A stretch of 32,714 nt of DNA from JANQRV01 sp964533785 (lineage in GTDB: Bacteria > Bacteroidota > Bacteroidia > Chitinophagales > Saprospiraceae), in contig CAZHNG010000024.1 of NCBI GenBank assembly GCA_964533785.1, positions 1-32,714 on the forward strand, read 5' to 3'. This document shows, one piece after another, positions 31,077 through 32,714 of this stretch (position 1 is its first letter; every line of letters begins with the position of its first letter). The notes under the pieces were generated by a model. It did no database searches and was not told the DNA's origin. It saw only the letters and a list, made by a program, of their open reading frames with translations. The translations under genes and the position numbers were made by a program.

Positions 31077-32501
31077 GTGAAAGTACTATTAGACTTCCCA
31101 AGTATAGTGGAGAAATATGCGAGTTATTTTGAAAAAGATTTCAGCAAAGCAGGTTATTTGCATTTTAAAAAAGCCTTGTCAGGTTTCATAGTTAGTGAAA
31201 ATAAAACCTTAGATGCCATCAATGCCCTGTTTGTTAATAATCGACGAAACCAGAGTAGTTTCAACCGTTTTTTCAACACTCAGGATTTTGACCTTGATCA
31301 AATTAATGAGGGGCGCTTATCGATGTTGCAACAAAATGAGCATACGCAATTTAAGCCTCCTACGAGGCAATCAGCAGGTGTGCTAGCCATTGACAATACC
31401 TTACTAAAGCATTATGGAGAATGTTTTGATAAAATTTATAACCTCTACGACCCCACAGATAAAACTTACAGTTGGGCACACGATTTGGTGACTTTACATT
31501 ATAGCGATCAAGTCTGTGACTATCCGGTCTACTATCAGCTATGGGATCCTCCGAATTGGGAAGCGGTGGCTACTTTTTTGATGGAAAAAGGCTTTACTAT
31601 TAATGAGCATAAATGGAAAAATAGACATAATGAACCCCGGAAATGGCTCAATTATATACGTAACCGCTACCGCCTGGGCCGCAAAAAACATCCCGATGTC
31701 AAACAAGTTTATCAAACTAAGATCCACCTTGGCGAGGGCTTATTGCGTAAATTTTGCCAGACCTATCCACATTTGAATTATCCCATAGCCCTGGATGTGG
31801 GGTTTACTTCGGCCGAATTTTGCCAAGTCATTAGTGAAGAACTAAACAGAGATTATGTAGGTAACCTCAGGGGAGATCAGAATATTCTTCGTCCTGGTAA
31901 TCATTATATCCCTTTAAGTGAGTTTTTGACACAACTCAAAGAAGAACATTTTAATTCCCCCCAAAAGCCCGTCTTTAAAAAGGTGGGCTATACCTATCGA
32001 GGAAAAAAGAAATATTATTATGTCTATTTTGCGAATCATAAAATCAAGCATTTCAAAAGTAAACAAAGACTAGTCATTGCCTTTTCTGATCAAGCATTGA
32101 CTGGCACTCCATATTATGTGATCACCAATCGTTTGAATTGGTATCCTAGTGGTATACTGCGAATTCGCCGTCAGAGGTGGCCCATCGAAACTTATCATCA
32201 AGAGAGCAAAGCCGAAGGGTTGGACCAGTATCAGGTGCGAAACTTTGAGGCCATACAATCCTATATCGCCTTTGTTGTTGTCACTTACTCCATGTTACAA
32301 TGTGCAAGCCACGACGATGTTCTTTTGTCCAGTATTCGACAGCGACTTCAAACGAAGACGGACAGCACGCTGCCTTTTTTACGCCGATTAATGCAGGCTG
32401 AAGCACTGGCATCTTTGGCAGAATTCATTTTCGTGAGTATCCGAAAAGGAAACTCCCTTCAGGAAATATTACAGCCTTTAGTTAACCAGATGCTGAATTA
32501 A
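31077..32501 (+). CDS. DDE transposase, IS4 superfamily, IS701-like
   Basis: A 474-residue transposase starting at GTG. The proposed catalytic triad is D106 in LAIDNTLL, D240 in ALDVGFTS and E371 in RWPIETYHQESK. The last part reads RxxRWPIE with lysine K378 after six residues, the R(3)E(6)K form of the IS4 YREK signature with arginine in the tyrosine position. An N-terminal helical, probably DNA-binding region precedes residue 100. The frame is intact and the product complete, so the element may be active. The distinction between IS701 and other IS4-type families needs a database search. Confidence 0.87.
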   Translation: MKVLLDFPSIVEKYASYFEKDFSKAGYLHFKKALSGFIVSENKTLDAINALFVNNRRNQSSFNRFFNTQDFDLDQINEGRLSMLQQNEHTQFKPPTRQSAGVLAIDNTLLKHYGECFDKIYNLYDPTDKTYSWAHDLVTLHYSDQVCDYPVYYQLWDPPNWEAVATFLMEKGFTINEHKWKNRHNEPRKWLNYIRNRYRLGRKKHPDVKQVYQTKIHLGEGLLRKFCQTYPHLNYPIALDVGFTSAEFCQVISEELNRDYVGNLRGDQNILRPGNHYIPLSEFLTQLKEEHFNSPQKPVFKKVGYTYRGKKKYYYVYFANHKIKHFKSKQRLVIAFSDQALTGTPYYVITNRLNWYPSGILRIRRQRWPIETYHQESKAEGLDQYQVRNFEAIQSYIAFVVVTYSMLQCASHDDVLLSSIRQRLQTKTDSTLPFLRRLMQAEALASLAEFIFVSIRKGNSLQEILQPLVNQMLN

Positions 32502-32700
32502 GTAATCCGACGTTGAGTTCGTCAGTTATAAACTGAAAACAGTAACCCACTCCCGAACTTACCTACAATCAATAGCTTGTAGGCAAGGGTGTCAGTTAGT
32601 GCTTGTCCACAAAAAATCATTTGTAGGAAAACTTTGCTAAATAACTCATTTTCAAGCTTTATTTGGCTTGGAATTTAGAAAAAATCCCGATTTTTACCAA

Positions 32701-32714
32701 TGCAAAAGTCGTAC
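32701..32714 (-). repeat. Right terminal inverted repeat of the insertion sequence
   Basis: TGCAAAAGTCGTAC, exact complement of the left end. It coincides with the end of the window. Confidence 0.9.

Larger units (their letters stand above)
30965..32714 (+). mobile_element. Insertion sequence, IS4-superfamily (IS701-like), reaching the window edge
   Basis: A transposase gene is flanked by perfect 14-bp inverted repeats, GTACGACTTTTGCA at 30965-30978 and its complement at 32701-32714. After those the ends also share a G at position 17 but otherwise differ. The element is at least 1750 bp. The last base of the window is the last base of the visible repeat, so the right flank and target duplication cannot be seen. 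This suits a contig broken at a multicopy element. Family assignment rests on the transposase. Confidence 0.88.

Noticed and set aside
1..32714. tRNA or rRNA genes
   Set aside because: I looked for the T-loop (GTTCGA-type) and acceptor-stem pattern and for rRNA signatures by eye and saw none. A covariance search would be needed to be certain.

Overview
The window reads as chromosomal DNA of a Bacteroidota bacterium, most likely from the Saprospiria/Lewinella side of the phylum. This rests on gene content: a PorV/PorQ-type outer-membrane protein, an MnmD-type tRNA methyltransferase, the beta-phosphoglucomutase/maltose phosphorylase pair, short PspC proteins and a GGGP-synthase-type UbiA protein. 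It also rests on candidate promoters of the Bacteroidota form (TTG, about 20 nt, then TAnnTTTG). Species-level placement is inference. A 10-N scaffold gap lies at 464-473. The right end stops exactly on the terminal inverted repeat of an insertion sequence, as expected of an assembly contig.

Layout. Positions 1-853 hold no confident gene but carry one copy of a diverged dispersed repeat. Next come a small membrane protein, a strong RNA hairpin plus terminator, and a PspC protein. On the minus strand a von Willebrand-type protein is coupled to a DUF4159 protein whose natural start is followed by an in-frame TGA. The minus-strand block 3710-9005 is a complete branched-chain amino-acid operon, ilvD-ilvB-ilvN-ilvC, with a promoter and a hairpin in its leader. 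After a beta-barrel-like protein, the plus strand runs from pgmB and maltose phosphorylase (maltose to glucose plus glucose 6-phosphate) through a thioesterase, a YihY membrane protein, a PorV-like protein, a KdsC-like phosphatase, a UbiA prenyltransferase and Maf. Then follow pdhB (minus), a 50-residue lipoprotein missed by length cut-offs, mnmD, a four-helix-bundle gene, a thioesterase, an uncharacterised gene coupled to lipB, a TolB-like lipoprotein, a quinone-oxidoreductase-like gene, a palindrome-rich gene-free stretch, aspartate kinase, a secreted esterase, a secreted YdjC-like deacetylase, a DUF819 transporter-like protein, folA, and an IS4-type insertion sequence.

The most unusual structure is outside the genes. 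Four arrays of a degenerate heptamer (consensus TGAGCAA) lie directly behind four unrelated genes, all in the coding orientation of the gene they follow. In every case the host gene's TGA stop codon is the TGA of an array unit. Each unit also carries ATGA, the start/stop overlap used in termination-reinitiation. A fifth array, of a different heptamer with TAG in each unit, sits 6 nt behind a gene that ends in TAG. I regard this as the best candidate here for an undescribed element class.

A second structure of interest is a 129-bp element with 17-bp perfect terminal inverted repeats and a TTAG target duplication (25270-25398). It is inserted in one copy of the dispersed repeat whose other copy, at the window start, preserves the uninterrupted site. 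Several intergenic regions between convergent genes also hold long palindromes.
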